From Fibrella forsythiae (GTDB taxonomy: Bacteria; Bacteroidota; Bacteroidia; Cytophagales; Spirosomataceae): a stretch of DNA of 64,000 bases. A program made the translations under genes and the position numbers. Shown here piece after piece: positions 8,989-17,846 of this stretch. The DNA lies in NCBI RefSeq assembly GCF_017353175.1, contig NZ_JAFMYW010000001.1:1178001-1242000 (forward strand). The letters run 5' to 3'. The notes beneath the pieces were generated by a model that was given only the letters and a program-made list of their open reading frames with translations, had not been told where the DNA came from and searched no databases. Every line of letters starts with the position of its first letter. Within the stretch, counting starts at the first letter, position 1.

Positions 8989-10269
8989 TCACTTGTTAAA
9001 TCCGTGTTTTTCTGCCGCCTGAATGGCTAACAGTGCTTCGATAGTAGACTCAGCGCCGGCGTTGCGACTGACATGGGCCGGCGACGAGATACCATCGAAA
9101 CCGCGCCCGGAAGCCTTGTCGTACATGAGTGCATGAGCAACATTTTGCCCTATAAACCAGCGGGTTAGTTGCCTGGCCTGATCGAGTAACTTAGGGTCGT
9201 TTGTCTGATCATATAATGCCAGCGTGGCCCAGATCATCGGGCGAATACCGTACGCAATTTGCGCGTATCCCGACTGCCGAAGGACCGTCAATGCCCCGCC
9301 CGACTGACGCACACTAAACGATTCCAGAAAACCCTGCTTCAGCAGATAAGGATAGAATGATTCGACCTCACACCGGGCGGCGGCAATCCAGGCGGGCTTG
9401 TTCAGGGCTTTACCAACCGTAAGCAGCGCGTAGGCCTGATCATTTCCGTAGGCATGCCAGTTGTTTTCGAAGCTCAGAAAAGCACCGTACGGATATGTCT
9501 GCCTGCCACCCTGTTGCATCAGCAGCATCCCCTCGGCCAGTTGCTCCAATAGGGTCAGCACAGGTGCCGATGCCGTTTGCGCATACACGTTATTCAGGCC
9601 CAGCAGCATAATGGCCGCCTGATCGGCACCCGAGCCATAGGGTAACCAGGCAGGAACACTGACGCCCTGCACGGAAATTACCTCTTTAGGCTTCGTGCCA
9701 AAATCACGGAGCATCACGTTGACCAGTCGATTCGTGGCCGCCTGAATTGTTGCCGCAAAGGGCGCATCTGATCGCCGAAAATACGGGTACGCCTCACTCA
9801 GCAGCCACAGTGCCCGCCACGACCACCAATTCGCCGTGTTCGTGCTGGTTCGAAACGTGGTATTAATCGTTTTGTCGGGCCACAGAAAGTTATAGAAGTA
9901 ACCCGTTGATGACTGCATCTCGAGCACGAACCGGGTCATTTTTTGGAGTTTATCCTGTTTGTCAGCGTTTGTTGACAGATCAGCTTCGCGAAGCAGAAAA
10001 AGCCCGGCACGCGACACGTCGTCAACGCAGGTGTATCCTTCATCAGCATCAGCAACCAGCTTGTATCCACCACTGGCATCGGGTTCTGAATAAATCCAGA
10101 CGGTACCAACAGCGGCTCCGCTGGCGGCCATGGTAGCTGGTTGGTACAACGTACCCAGCAGATGGTCAGTATTGACCAGCCGGGTCATTCCTCGCGAATC
10201 ATACGCCGATCGTCTGCACGATGTCCCCGAAAAGGCATAGACGATGACGAGGACCACTAGTTGCTTCAT
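8989..10269 (-). CDS. Putative secreted (alpha/alpha)-barrel glycan-active lipoprotein
   Basis: A 426-residue protein starting with a lipoprotein signal ('MKQLVVLVIVYAFSGTSC', acylated Cys18). The rest is rich in Trp, Tyr and regularly spaced helices, as in six-hairpin glycosidases: 'NTANWWSWRALWLLSEAYPYF' style segments, 'FENNWHAYGNDQAYALL', and a C-terminal 'RNAGAESTIEALLAIQ'. I recognise the fold type but not a numbered GH family. It sits between permease and ATPase genes of a sugar importer (8 bp and 3 bp gaps), so it probably trims the imported glycan at the cell surface or in the periplasm. Catalytic residues cannot be assigned by eye. Confidence 0.7.
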   Translation of the reverse strand: MKQLVVLVIVYAFSGTSCRRSAYDSRGMTRLVNTDHLLGTLYQPATMAASGAAVGTVWIYSEPDASGGYKLVADADEGYTCVDDVSRAGLFLLREADLSTNADKQDKLQKMTRFVLEMQSSTGYFYNFLWPDKTINTTFRTSTNTANWWSWRALWLLSEAYPYFRRSDAPFAATIQAATNRLVNVMLRDFGTKPKEVISVQGVSVPAWLPYGSGADQAAIMLLGLNNVYAQTASAPVLTLLEQLAEGMLLMQQGGRQTYPYGAFLSFENNWHAYGNDQAYALLTVGKALNKPAWIAAARCEVESFYPYLLKQGFLESFSVRQSGGALTVLRQSGYAQIAYGIRPMIWATLALYDQTNDPKLLDQARQLTRWFIGQNVAHALMYDKASGRGFDGISSPAHVSRNAGAESTIEALLAIQAAEKHGFNK

Positions 10270-10277
10270 AGGTCGAG

Positions 10278-11090
10278 TTAGTCTTTCAGTCCGGAAGAGG
10301 CCATACTGCGGATGAAGTGCTTTTGGAAAAATAGATAAAGAAGAATAACCGGCACGGCCAGCATCACCGCCGCCGCAATCTTCACGCCCAGTTGCGCGTC
10401 GGCCCGGCCACCAACAGAAAACAGCGTGACCAGTTGCGGCATGGTCATGGTCTGCTCATTCCGAATCACGATCAGCGGCCAGAGCGCATCGTTCCAAAGC
10501 CCCATGAACGTCAGAATGGTGATTGTAACAACGGTTGGCAGCACGTTGGGCACCAGAATCTGAAAGATGATCCGCAACTCGCCCGCCCCATCCATCCGGG
10601 CCGCGTCGATCAGTGCCTGAGGCAGTCCCATAAACGCCTGCCGAAACAGCAGAATGGCAAATGAATTCATTACAAACGGCACAATCAACGCCAGGTACGT
10701 ATCTACCCAACCTAGTCGAACCATCGTTATGTAATTGGGAATCAATGTAATCTGAAACGGTAATGTCATCGTAAAAATGATCAGGAAGAAAACCAGTTGC
10801 TTCCCTTTGAACTCCAGCCGCGCCAGCGCATACCCCACCAATGCACCTAATACAAGTACCAGTGAGGTGGTGATGGTTACCACAATCACGCTGTTCAGAA
10901 AGGCTCGCCCAAGCGGAATTCGATCAAAAACGGTCAGGTAATTCTGCCATGTAAACTCAACCGGCAGCAACCGCAACGATCCAATACCAGCCTCTGATGA
11001 TAATGACGCGCTCACCATCCAGACAAACGGGTAAAGAAATGACAGCGCCGCCAGGGTCAACAATAGGTATACGGCAATTTTCCGGATCAT
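10278..11090 (-). CDS. Sugar ABC importer permease, MalG type
   Basis: Inner-membrane permease of 270 residues with six predicted helices. The family EAA loop, which contacts the ATPase, reads 'EAA'-like as 'ALIDAARMDGAGELRIIFQILVP' at about residues 177-199, with the conserved G preceding 'iifqIlvP'. It begins 'MIRKIAVYLLLTLAALSFLYPFVWM', normal for MalG-like subunits. It is followed after 8 bp by the lipoprotein gene and preceded by an unusual repeat block separating it from the partner permease gene. Confidence 0.94.
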   Translation of the reverse strand: MIRKIAVYLLLTLAALSFLYPFVWMVSASLSSEAGIGSLRLLPVEFTWQNYLTVFDRIPLGRAFLNSVIVVTITTSLVLVLGALVGYALARLEFKGKQLVFFLIIFTMTLPFQITLIPNYITMVRLGWVDTYLALIVPFVMNSFAILLFRQAFMGLPQALIDAARMDGAGELRIIFQILVPNVLPTVVTITILTFMGLWNDALWPLIVIRNEQTMTMPQLVTLFSVGGRADAQLGVKIAAAVMLAVPVILLYLFFQKHFIRSMASSGLKD

Positions 11091-11100
11091 TGGGGATTGG

Positions 11101-11367
11101 TTAACTGGTTGAGTGGTTGAGTGGTTGACTGGTTAATTGGTTAATTGGTTGGTTAGAGGGTAGATAAATCAGCCAACCAGTCAACCAACTAACCAGTCAA
11201 CCAACTAACCAGTCAACCAATTAACCAGTCAACCAATTAACCAGTCAACCAATTAACCAGTCAACCAATTAACCAGTTAACCAATCAACCAGTCAACCAA
11301 TTAACCAGTCAACCAATCAACCAGTCAACCGATTAACCAGTCAACCAATCAACCAGTCAACCAATTA
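11101..11367 (-). repeat. Octamer-based tandem repeat with hairpin, inside the ABC operon
   Basis: The whole spacer between the two permease genes is made of variants of the octamer AACCNNTC. The right part (about 11174-11367) holds roughly twelve copies of a 16-base unit AACCAGTCAACCAATT. The left part (about 11101-11157) is the reverse complement vocabulary (GGTTGACTGGTTAATT), separated by a short AGGGTAGATAAATCAG-like loop, so the spacer can fold into a long stem with one arm much longer than the other. The stop codon of the upstream permease lies within the repeat. There are no unique spacers, so this is not CRISPR. The same vocabulary recurs near 39.0 and 40.4 kb. Confidence 0.9.
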
Positions 11368-12222
11368 TTCTTCCACATACTTCTTCTGCACGGCAACCAC
11401 GGCCAGGATCAACAGGGCGAAAAAGAAGCCGAGAGTAGCCGAATACCCCATATGATAGTATTGAAATGCCTGCCGATAGATGTACATCACGGCCGAGAGC
11501 GTACTGTTGAGTGGCCCTCCTTCGGTCATAATGTACGGTTCAATGAATAAGGAAAAACCGCCGATTGTCGACAGCACCACAACCATAAAAATCGTGGGAT
11601 TGATCATGGGCAGGGTAACGTACCTGAATTTCTGCCAGCGGGTGGCCCCTTCCAGATCAGCAGCTTCATAATACTGCATCGGCACGGTTTGCAGGCCCAC
11701 CAGGAATAGGATTATATACAAGCCCACATTTTTCCAGGTAGCCATCAGGGCAATAGCATACATGGCTACATCAGGACTTTCGAGCCACGGCACTTTAGGA
11801 ATGCTCATGCCCGTCAGCACTTTATTGATCATGCCTGCATTGAAGCCAAGTAGTTGCTGCCAGAGAATCGTGACCACCACGCCCGACACGATGACCGGCA
11901 GAAAAAATGACGCCCGAAAAAACGCCCGCCCCCGAATTGGCCCGTTCAGAAACTCGGCCAGTGCCAGCGCAACGACGATCTGAAGCGGAATATGCACCAG
12001 CAGAAACCGAACCGTATTCCACAGCGACTGCCAGAAAAGCCGGTCTTTCAGCAGGTGAGCGTAGTTATCGAGCCCCACGTATTTCATGGGTGAAATGATG
12101 TTCCAGCTATGAAATGTCAACACGATTGAGAAAGCCACCGGAAACAACACAAACACGGCAACATGCAGCAAATACGGGGTAATAAGAATATAGGGTGTAA
12201 GGCGTTTCGATGTCAATTTCAT
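11365..12222 (-). CDS. Sugar ABC importer permease, MalF type
   Basis: A 285-residue permease. The ATG at 12222 is chosen because the protein then begins 'MKLTSKRLTPYILITPYLL', the normal start of this family; the frame is open further upstream but would overlap the binding-protein gene. Six helices are visible, and the ATPase-contact loop reads 'YYEAADLEGATRWQKFRYVTLPMI' around residue 180. It starts 16 bp after the stop of the binding-protein gene. The last codons run into the octamer repeat, with the TAA built from repeat sequence. Confidence 0.94.
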   Translation of the reverse strand: MKLTSKRLTPYILITPYLLHVAVFVLFPVAFSIVLTFHSWNIISPMKYVGLDNYAHLLKDRLFWQSLWNTVRFLLVHIPLQIVVALALAEFLNGPIRGRAFFRASFFLPVIVSGVVVTILWQQLLGFNAGMINKVLTGMSIPKVPWLESPDVAMYAIALMATWKNVGLYIILFLVGLQTVPMQYYEAADLEGATRWQKFRYVTLPMINPTIFMVVVLSTIGGFSLFIEPYIMTEGGPLNSTLSAVMYIYRQAFQYYHMGYSATLGFFFALLILAVVAVQKKYVEE

Positions 12223-12238
12223 GTTTACCGTTTTTTCA

Positions 12239-13645
12239 TTAATTCCCCAAGAGCACATCCACTGCTTTGGCGGCGTCGGCGATGGCGGCTTCGGGGGTTT
12301 TTCGGTTATAAACCACACAGGCTTCGTATTCCTGCGAAATGATATCGAATACCTCCACAATCTGCTCGTGATTATCAACACCGCGCAGGAAGCGGGCCTG
12401 TTCGGCAAAAGGTTTCAGACGGGGGTTCTGGGTCAGATAACCGGCGAAGAACGGGTCGGTTGTCAGGTTCTTGCGGCGGGGCATTTGTCCGGTCAGCTCC
12501 AGCAGTCGCAGATCGCCGGGGCGGTCAACAAGGGTGCGGACAAACGCCCAGGCCGCCGTTGGATTGGGGCAGGTATTGAAAAGGACAATGTTCTTAGGGT
12601 CGGCATAGGTATAGATCGGCCCGCGCTGACTGGCCGGAACCGGCATCGGGTAGAACTGATAGTGCAGGTCAGGACCATATCGTTTCAGAAAGCTAACCTG
12701 CCAGGGTCCTGTAAATTCAATGGCAATACGCTGATCCAGAAACGGATCGCGAGTGGCGGAAAGGCGCTCCTTCGAAAAATAATCGTTTTTGTAGAGCGTC
12801 TGCAGGAATCGGAATACCTCAACAGCATACTGATTGTTGAAGGCGGCGCGCGCCTTCTGGCCCGGTACGATCGTGAGCAGCGGTGCCCCGCCCGAGGCCG
12901 CCAGATATAACGGGTAGAAATTGAACAACCGCTGATACCAGAGTGCTTTTACTTCCGTGTAACCCAGCCATTGATCGGTATAACCATCACGATTCAGGTC
13001 TTTTTTGAATGCTTCTCCAGCCGCTATAAAAGCGTCGTACGTATAGGCTGATCCGCCAGCGTGTGTAGCAGGCAGTAGTTTTGCCAGTGCCTGCGTATTG
13101 CTCAGCGTCATGATCGGATTCACTTTCCAGGGCACCTGATAAATATGCCCATCGGTCGACGTAATTTCCGTCACAACGGCGCTGTCGCAACGCTCGCTGA
13201 TAAAATCAAGAAAGCCCGGAATCGTATCAAGGGGTACCAGTACACCAGCTTTGGCGTACATCTCCACGCTTCCCTGCCACATGTTGGCATATATATCGGG
13301 GGTTGTTTTACCCACCACCGACGCCAGGATGATTTCCTCGCTCGATTGCCCCTCCGGAATTGGCTGAAAGCGCAACGGCGTTTGGGGCTCATTACGCTGC
13401 CACTGGTCGGTGAACTCCCTGGCCAGCGTAATTTCGGCCGCATTATTGGAACACCAGAATAGCAGCGGTCTGTTGGGGGTAGACGTCTCAGGCTGACAGG
13501 CAGTTAAAAGGAGCAGCGAACAAAGAGAGACAAGCGGATAGCTCAGAAAACGACCCGCGGATAAAAAGAAAAACCTGACCCGGCCTGGTATTTCCCGTTC
13601 GTCTTCACCCCCTTCTGGTACCACACCGCCTGTTTTCCGTATCAC
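12239..13645 (-). CDS. Sugar ABC importer substrate-binding lipoprotein
   Basis: An extracytoplasmic solute-binding protein of family 1. Counting from a GTG at 13645 it has 468 residues, and the lipobox 'LLTAC' puts the acylated Cys at 50; the signal peptide proper probably begins near residue 32, so the true start may be a downstream non-ATG codon. The mature part has the periplasmic-binding fold: 'LLFWCSNNAAEITLAREFTDQW' opening strand and 'IAIEFTGPWQVSFLKRYG' central hinge region. It is the first gene of the importer operon, with a 536-bp AT-rich leader upstream. The sugar bound is not evident. Confidence 0.88.
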   Translation of the reverse strand: MIRKTGGVVPEGGEDEREIPGRVRFFFLSAGRFLSYPLVSLCSLLLLTACQPETSTPNRPLLFWCSNNAAEITLAREFTDQWQRNEPQTPLRFQPIPEGQSSEEIILASVVGKTTPDIYANMWQGSVEMYAKAGVLVPLDTIPGFLDFISERCDSAVVTEITSTDGHIYQVPWKVNPIMTLSNTQALAKLLPATHAGGSAYTYDAFIAAGEAFKKDLNRDGYTDQWLGYTEVKALWYQRLFNFYPLYLAASGGAPLLTIVPGQKARAAFNNQYAVEVFRFLQTLYKNDYFSKERLSATRDPFLDQRIAIEFTGPWQVSFLKRYGPDLHYQFYPMPVPASQRGPIYTYADPKNIVLFNTCPNPTAAWAFVRTLVDRPGDLRLLELTGQMPRRKNLTTDPFFAGYLTQNPRLKPFAEQARFLRGVDNHEQIVEVFDIISQEYEACVVYNRKTPEAAIADAAKAVDVLLGN

Positions 13646-14181
13646 AGTTAGCTCTGAATTTTTGGTATGCTGGCATTAGTTCCAGGTCATTCAACCACCA
13701 GTTAAGACGCTGCTCCGCTTTTGCCAGACTGAAGGTACCCACGTAGTTGTCTCCTTTTCATTAGTTAATCGAAGCGGTGTGTTAAACTTACCCAGAGGGA
13801 AACGGCTATCAACCAATTATAGTCTCGTTCACCAACTGTCGCCGACAATAGCCCGCTCATTATGTATACATAGTTTACATATTCATGTAGTAGTTATTCA
13901 ATCATTCGTTGGTCATCAAAAACGAGTAAATACTAAAAATCAACTAAAAATAGAATTATCATTTTCATAAATTATTGATTATCAGACAATTTACATTATG
14001 CACTAAAAAAAACATTACAATTGATGTATATACATGGAATCTAAATATATGAAGAAAGCGTATGATTAATATTCCTGATAAACCGATAGATTAACTGTCA
14101 ACAATAAAAGGTTGGTCATTTCGTTTTACAGCCTCATCAGGGGAAGCACTTCTACTCCAACTTGACTACGTACCTGTCGTA
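13646..14181. promoter_or_regulatory. AT-rich divergent control region with two 12-bp palindromes
   Basis: This 536-bp spacer separates the sugar importer operon (minus) from the ECF sigma gene (plus). From about 13770 to 14110 it is strikingly AT-rich compared with the flanks. It contains two similar palindromes, TATGTATACATA at 13861-13872 and ATGTATATACAT at 14024-14035. These look like binding sites of a dimeric regulator, but no promoter consensus could be placed with confidence. A 63-codon open frame at 13779-13970 has no protein-like character. Confidence 0.45.
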
Positions 14182-14760
14182 ATGGATTGGTACCTCGCGT
14201 CTGTTATGAAACAGGTTCACTCTGATGAGGCAATTGTGGCTGCATTTGTCAGCCAAAAAGATGAGCGGCTTTTCGCCGAAATTTATAATCGGTATCAGCT
14301 GAAGGTATTTCAGTCATGCCTACAATTTCTGCACGACCCCGAAGAAGCACTCGACCAAACGCAGGAAATCTTCTGTAAGGTGTATACCCGTTTACACACA
14401 TTCCGGGCAGAGGCAAAATTCTCGACCTGGCTGTTCGTACTAACCCGTTACCATTGTCTGTCTGTGCTCGACACACTGAAGAGGCGCACTTTCGTTTCGC
14501 TCGATTCGATTGGTGAAATGACAAGCGGATATGTACAACAGGAAGAGCTAACCCTCGACGAACGATGGTTTCAGGCCGAGCGAACGCTTGACCAGCTCTC
14601 TGTGCAGGATCAGCAGCTACTTCGCCGGCGCTATCTGGCCAATAAAGATGTAGCCACACTGGCGAACGAAGCCCACGTGAGTGTCAGTGCCATGAAGATG
14701 CGGCTTAAACGCGCTCGTGACCAGGCGAGAGCGATCCGGCATTCCAGCGTAACAAACTGA
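14182..14760 (+). CDS. ECF-type RNA polymerase sigma factor
   Basis: A 192-residue sigma-70 family protein of the extracytoplasmic-function class. Region 2 is visible as 'IYNRYQLKVFQSCLQFLHD' and 'EALDQTQEIFCKVYTRL', and region 4 as 'LSVQDQQLLRRRYLANKDVATLANEAHVSVSAMKMRLKRAR'-type helices near the C-terminus (described by their known pattern). An alternative ATG lies at 14206. No anti-sigma gene is adjacent; the next gene is convergent. Regulon unknown. Confidence 0.9.
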   Translation: MDWYLASVMKQVHSDEAIVAAFVSQKDERLFAEIYNRYQLKVFQSCLQFLHDPEEALDQTQEIFCKVYTRLHTFRAEAKFSTWLFVLTRYHCLSVLDTLKRRTFVSLDSIGEMTSGYVQQEELTLDERWFQAERTLDQLSVQDQQLLRRRYLANKDVATLANEAHVSVSAMKMRLKRARDQARAIRHSSVTN

Positions 14761-14824
14761 TCGTGTAGGCAACATCAAAAGTTATATTGGTAAAATACAC
14801 CTTCGACGCCGCCTACACGATCAG
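14757..14824. terminator. Inverted repeat between convergent genes
   Basis: Perfect 14-base arms CTGATCGTGTAGGC (14757-14770) and GCCTACACGATCAG (14811-14824) enclose a 40-base loop. The left arm overlaps the sigma-factor stop codon and the right arm ends 4 bp before the folB stop. It likely terminates both transcripts. Confidence 0.6.
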
Positions 14825-14828
14825 TTCC

Positions 14829-15179
14829 TTACTCTCTGAGTGTAATTCTGGCCCGATGACAAACGCCCCCGATAGGCGGGTTAAACTTCGACACGCTTAC
14901 CTCTACGCTGTCTACAGCCGGAAACTGCTGCTTAATATCGGCAATGAGGTTATGGGCAATGTGTTCGAGCAGGCGGGCAGGACGTTTCATCACTGCTGCC
15001 GTAATCTGGTATAAGGCCTCGTAGTTGACCGTAGCACTAAGCCGATCGCGGCGGGCAGCTTCCGAAAAATCAGCGAAGACGGTGATATCAACGGCATATT
15101 TATTGCCAATTTTTTGCTCCTCGTCATAAAAACCGTGGTACGCAAAAAATTCCAGCCCTTCTAAGGCAATTGTCCCCAA
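14829..15179 (-). CDS. folB: Dihydroneopterin aldolase
   Basis: Folate-pathway enzyme that cleaves 7,8-dihydroneopterin to 6-hydroxymethyl-dihydropterin and glycolaldehyde, in the cytoplasm. At 116 residues it has the full family length. The pattern 'FFAYHGFYDEEQKIGNKY' holds the substrate-binding Glu21, and 'VSVSKFNPPI' holds the catalytic Lys98. The only start that fits is a TTG at 15179: an in-frame stop lies 12 bp upstream, inside the end of the divIVA-like gene, and no ATG is available. The 12-bp gap suggests co-transcription with the DivIVA-domain gene. Confidence 0.93.
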   Translation of the reverse strand: MGTIALEGLEFFAYHGFYDEEQKIGNKYAVDITVFADFSEAARRDRLSATVNYEALYQITAAVMKRPARLLEHIAHNLIADIKQQFPAVDSVEVSVSKFNPPIGGVCHRARITLRE

Positions 15180-15191
15180 AATATCCGTTTG

Positions 15192-16115
15192 TTAAATCTG
15201 GTCAAAAAATGAACCGCCTTTCTTCTCAGACGATTGGGCCTGAGTTACCTGTGGTTCGGACGTGTCTGTCTCGGTCATGTAGTTGGCAGAGGCATCTGCG
15301 CCAGCCAGTGAGTTTGGCTCGTCGGTTAGCTGTACGTTAGTAGGCAGGCCTTCGGGCACTTCGGCATCCGCAGGTAGCTCAACCGGGGCGGGAACCTGCT
15401 CATAGGCGGCCACTGGGGCGGACTCCTCAACAGGCGCTTCTGTTACCGGCGCATCGGCCGATTCAACGACAGGCATCGTTTCCGGAACTGACGGGTCAAC
15501 GGCGGGTACGTCCTGAGTTGGCCCCTCAACAGCGGGCGTTTCAGCCTGCACATGATCACCCGCCACTTCATCAAATTTCTGTTTGGCCGACTGGCGCGCA
15601 AATTTCTTTTCGAAGCGATCCACACTCTCCATCGCGTTGGTAGCCAGGGCCCGTATCTGAACCATCAGGTTGTCTTTGTAGCGTTCCATAGCTTTGAAGT
15701 CCTGTTCCAGCGACTTCAACTCAACCGATAGATTTTCGCGAACGTACCTGGCCTGATTTTCAGCATCCTGGATCATCACCGCCGATTTCTTTTTGGCAAT
15801 TACCAGTTGCTCATCGGCCTTCTGGCGGGTTTCGGCAATGTATTGTTCGGCCTGCCGGTTTGCCTGCTCGGCAATATGTGAACTATTGTCTTCCGCATTT
15901 TTCAGCGTGCGAAACAACGTCAATTCAATTTCTTTAAGTTTGTTAAGCTCCTTTTCAGCTAATTCAAGCTGCATTTTCAACATCTTGCTCTCGCCAACAA
16001 CTCGCTCCCATTCCTGCGACAACGACGATAGAAACGCATCGACGTCATCGACTTTATAGCCACGCAGACTTTTTTCAAATGTATGCTGGCGGATTTCAAT
16101 TGGTGTAATTTTCAT
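15192..16115 (-). CDS. DivIVA-domain coiled-coil protein
   Basis: A 307-residue cytoplasmic protein. From the ATG at 16115 it starts with the DivIVA membrane-binding motif 'MKITPIEIRQHTFEKSLRGY' and continues 'KVDDVDAFLSSLSQEW'. A long coiled coil follows (about residues 30-180), then a Pro/Glu/Ala/Val-rich, acidic disordered tail (about 190-300) ending 'KKGGSFFDQI'. In Gram-positives such proteins sense membrane curvature and recruit division or polar growth factors; in Bacteroidota the role is less clear. An in-frame upstream ATG at 16166 would add 17 residues lacking family similarity. It precedes folB by 12 bp. Confidence 0.9.
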   Translation of the reverse strand: MKITPIEIRQHTFEKSLRGYKVDDVDAFLSSLSQEWERVVGESKMLKMQLELAEKELNKLKEIELTLFRTLKNAEDNSSHIAEQANRQAEQYIAETRQKADEQLVIAKKKSAVMIQDAENQARYVRENLSVELKSLEQDFKAMERYKDNLMVQIRALATNAMESVDRFEKKFARQSAKQKFDEVAGDHVQAETPAVEGPTQDVPAVDPSVPETMPVVESADAPVTEAPVEESAPVAAYEQVPAPVELPADAEVPEGLPTNVQLTDEPNSLAGADASANYMTETDTSEPQVTQAQSSEKKGGSFFDQI

Positions 16116-16229
16116 GCGTATGATATATATCCTACAGGAAGAGTCCAGAAAATGAAGGATCGACAAAGCCGCTCCCTCTGTGAAATAACAACATTATTTT
16201 TAACAAAACAGGCGTCCGGAGCGAATTAC

Positions 16230-17147
16230 TTAGCCGATAACCTCCCAAACGGCTACTGTCCGGTCATCGCTGGCTGTTGCAAAGGTCGTACCTGACAACC
16301 ACAACACCTTGTTGATCGATGTGCTGTGCCCTCCGTGTCTGGCCCGGTCAATCACTTTTCGGAGGCGCAGCGTGTCGGCATCCCAAAGTTTGATGGTCTT
16401 ATCCATGCTTACTGTTGCCAGCCAATGGCCGCCAGGGCTAAAGGCCATGTGGTTGAGCGCATACATATGGGCAACAATATCGGCCTGTGGCTGGTAGTCG
16501 GCCTCAACATCCCACGAGCGCAGGTGCGCGTCTCGTCCGCCCGCCAGCAGGTGCCGAAAATCGGGCGAATAGGCAACGGTGAATACAGAGTTGGCCGGGC
16601 CGCTCAGGGTCCGCTTCAAAACGAACGTGTGCAGGTCGAAAACACGAATCTGATTATCGCTGTACCCAACGGCAACTTCCCGTTCAACCGGGTTAATGGC
16701 CACACAGCGCGCCGATTGGGCAGACGCTTTCAGGTGTTTACGAACGGCCCGGGTAGGTACGTCCAGAACAACAACTACACCATCGCCCAGCGCCACAAAG
16801 GCTGTCTGCTGATAAATCTGAATATCAAAAATGGCGCCGGTGGTCAGTTGCAGCGACCCAACGGCCATTTTCTGAGCAGGGTCGATAAACTGAATACCTT
16901 CGTAGTTTTGCCCCACCCATAAAACGCCACTTGCCGGGTCGATGGCCAGGGCATAGACCGATGCGGGGATGCGGGCCACCAGCGAGCCAAGATCAGGGTG
17001 GTCAACGTCCCAGTCGGCCACCTGCCCGTCGGCACCAGCTGAATAAAAATGCCCTGGCTGTAAGGAGGCCATCAAGGCAAAAACGCTGTCACGGTGCCCG
17101 CCGAAGGTGTCGAGGCGTTGTATTTTGAGCGGGGCCGGTGTCGGCAT
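16230..17147 (-). CDS. WD40-repeat protein, single beta-propeller
   Basis: A 305-residue protein made almost entirely of WD40 repeats, enough for one seven-bladed propeller. Clear blades end in 'GQVADWDV', 'NQIRVFDL', 'AHLRSWDV', 'KTIKLWDA' and 'RTVAVWEV', each preceded by a GH-like turn. There is no signal peptide, so it is cytoplasmic and probably a protein-interaction scaffold. It is divergent from the phosphopantetheinyl transferase gene with a 66-bp spacer. A specific partner cannot be named. Confidence 0.9.
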   Translation of the reverse strand: MPTPAPLKIQRLDTFGGHRDSVFALMASLQPGHFYSAGADGQVADWDVDHPDLGSLVARIPASVYALAIDPASGVLWVGQNYEGIQFIDPAQKMAVGSLQLTTGAIFDIQIYQQTAFVALGDGVVVVLDVPTRAVRKHLKASAQSARCVAINPVEREVAVGYSDNQIRVFDLHTFVLKRTLSGPANSVFTVAYSPDFRHLLAGGRDAHLRSWDVEADYQPQADIVAHMYALNHMAFSPGGHWLATVSMDKTIKLWDADTLRLRKVIDRARHGGHSTSINKVLWLSGTTFATASDDRTVAVWEVIG

Positions 17148-17213
17148 AGTAACTAGATTTTAATTGGTACAAAAGTAGTGGCATTTCCGTTGACGTATTA
17201 CCTTTCCTACCCC

Positions 17214-17846
17214 ATGCCTCAGGTTTCTACCCATACCATCACTCCAGACTGCACGCTCATCCGTTGGCGGATTTCAGAAACGGAAACGGCCCTGAGCGGG
17301 CAACTAAGGCTGACGGATGACGAACAGCTCGACCTTGGCGGCATCGCACACCCCGGCCAGCGACTCGAATGGCTGGCTTGCCGGATAGCGCTGAAAACGC
17401 TGGTTGAGTCAATGGGAGGCTGCTACACGGGCTTATGGAAAGACGAGTTCGGCAAACCTCATTTGCGTAACCTGGCAGGACACATTTCCCTGTCGCATAC
17501 ACCGGGTTGGGCCGCGGCCGTCTGGCATCAGGCACGGCCCGTCGGGCTCGACATTGAACCGATCCGCGATCAGTTCACCCGGGTTGTACCGCGCGTGTTG
17601 TCGGCGTCAGAGATTGCCGATGCCAACGGTCAACCCGACCGGCTGGCTGTGTACTGGTGTGCGAAAGAAGCACTCTATAAACTCTACGGCAAACGCCAGC
17701 TCACCTTCCGCGAACACTTACTGGTCGACCCATTTCCGACCGGTGCAACGTACCTGACGGGCCATGTTCGTCTCCCCGATCACCAGGAAACCGTAGCGCT
17801 TTACTGCCTGCACGTAGAGCCCGGGCTGGTCATAGTGACCTATTAG
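17214..17846 (+). CDS. 4'-phosphopantetheinyl transferase (Sfp/EntD superfamily)
   Basis: Transfers the phosphopantetheine arm of coenzyme A to a serine of carrier proteins. The 210-residue protein from ATG 17214 contains both family motifs: 'VGLDIEPI' with Mg-binding Asp113 and Glu115, and 'WCAKEALYKLYGK' with Glu152 and the catalytic Lys. The preceding 'HISLSHTPGWAAAV' is the usual P2-region. A GTG at 17178 would add 12 residues without family character. No polyketide or peptide synthase is nearby, so it may serve fatty-acid carrier protein or a distant cluster. Confidence 0.93.
   Translation: MPQVSTHTITPDCTLIRWRISETETALSGQLRLTDDEQLDLGGIAHPGQRLEWLACRIALKTLVESMGGCYTGLWKDEFGKPHLRNLAGHISLSHTPGWAAAVWHQARPVGLDIEPIRDQFTRVVPRVLSASEIADANGQPDRLAVYWCAKEALYKLYGKRQLTFREHLLVDPFPTGATYLTGHVRLPDHQETVALYCLHVEPGLVIVTY

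Noticed and set aside
11101-11367. Possible CRISPR array
   Set aside because: The units are 8-16 bp, directly adjacent and without unique spacers; no cas genes are present.
13779-13970. 63-codon open frame in the AT-rich spacer
   Set aside because: No signal, helix or family character; it overlaps palindromic control sequence.
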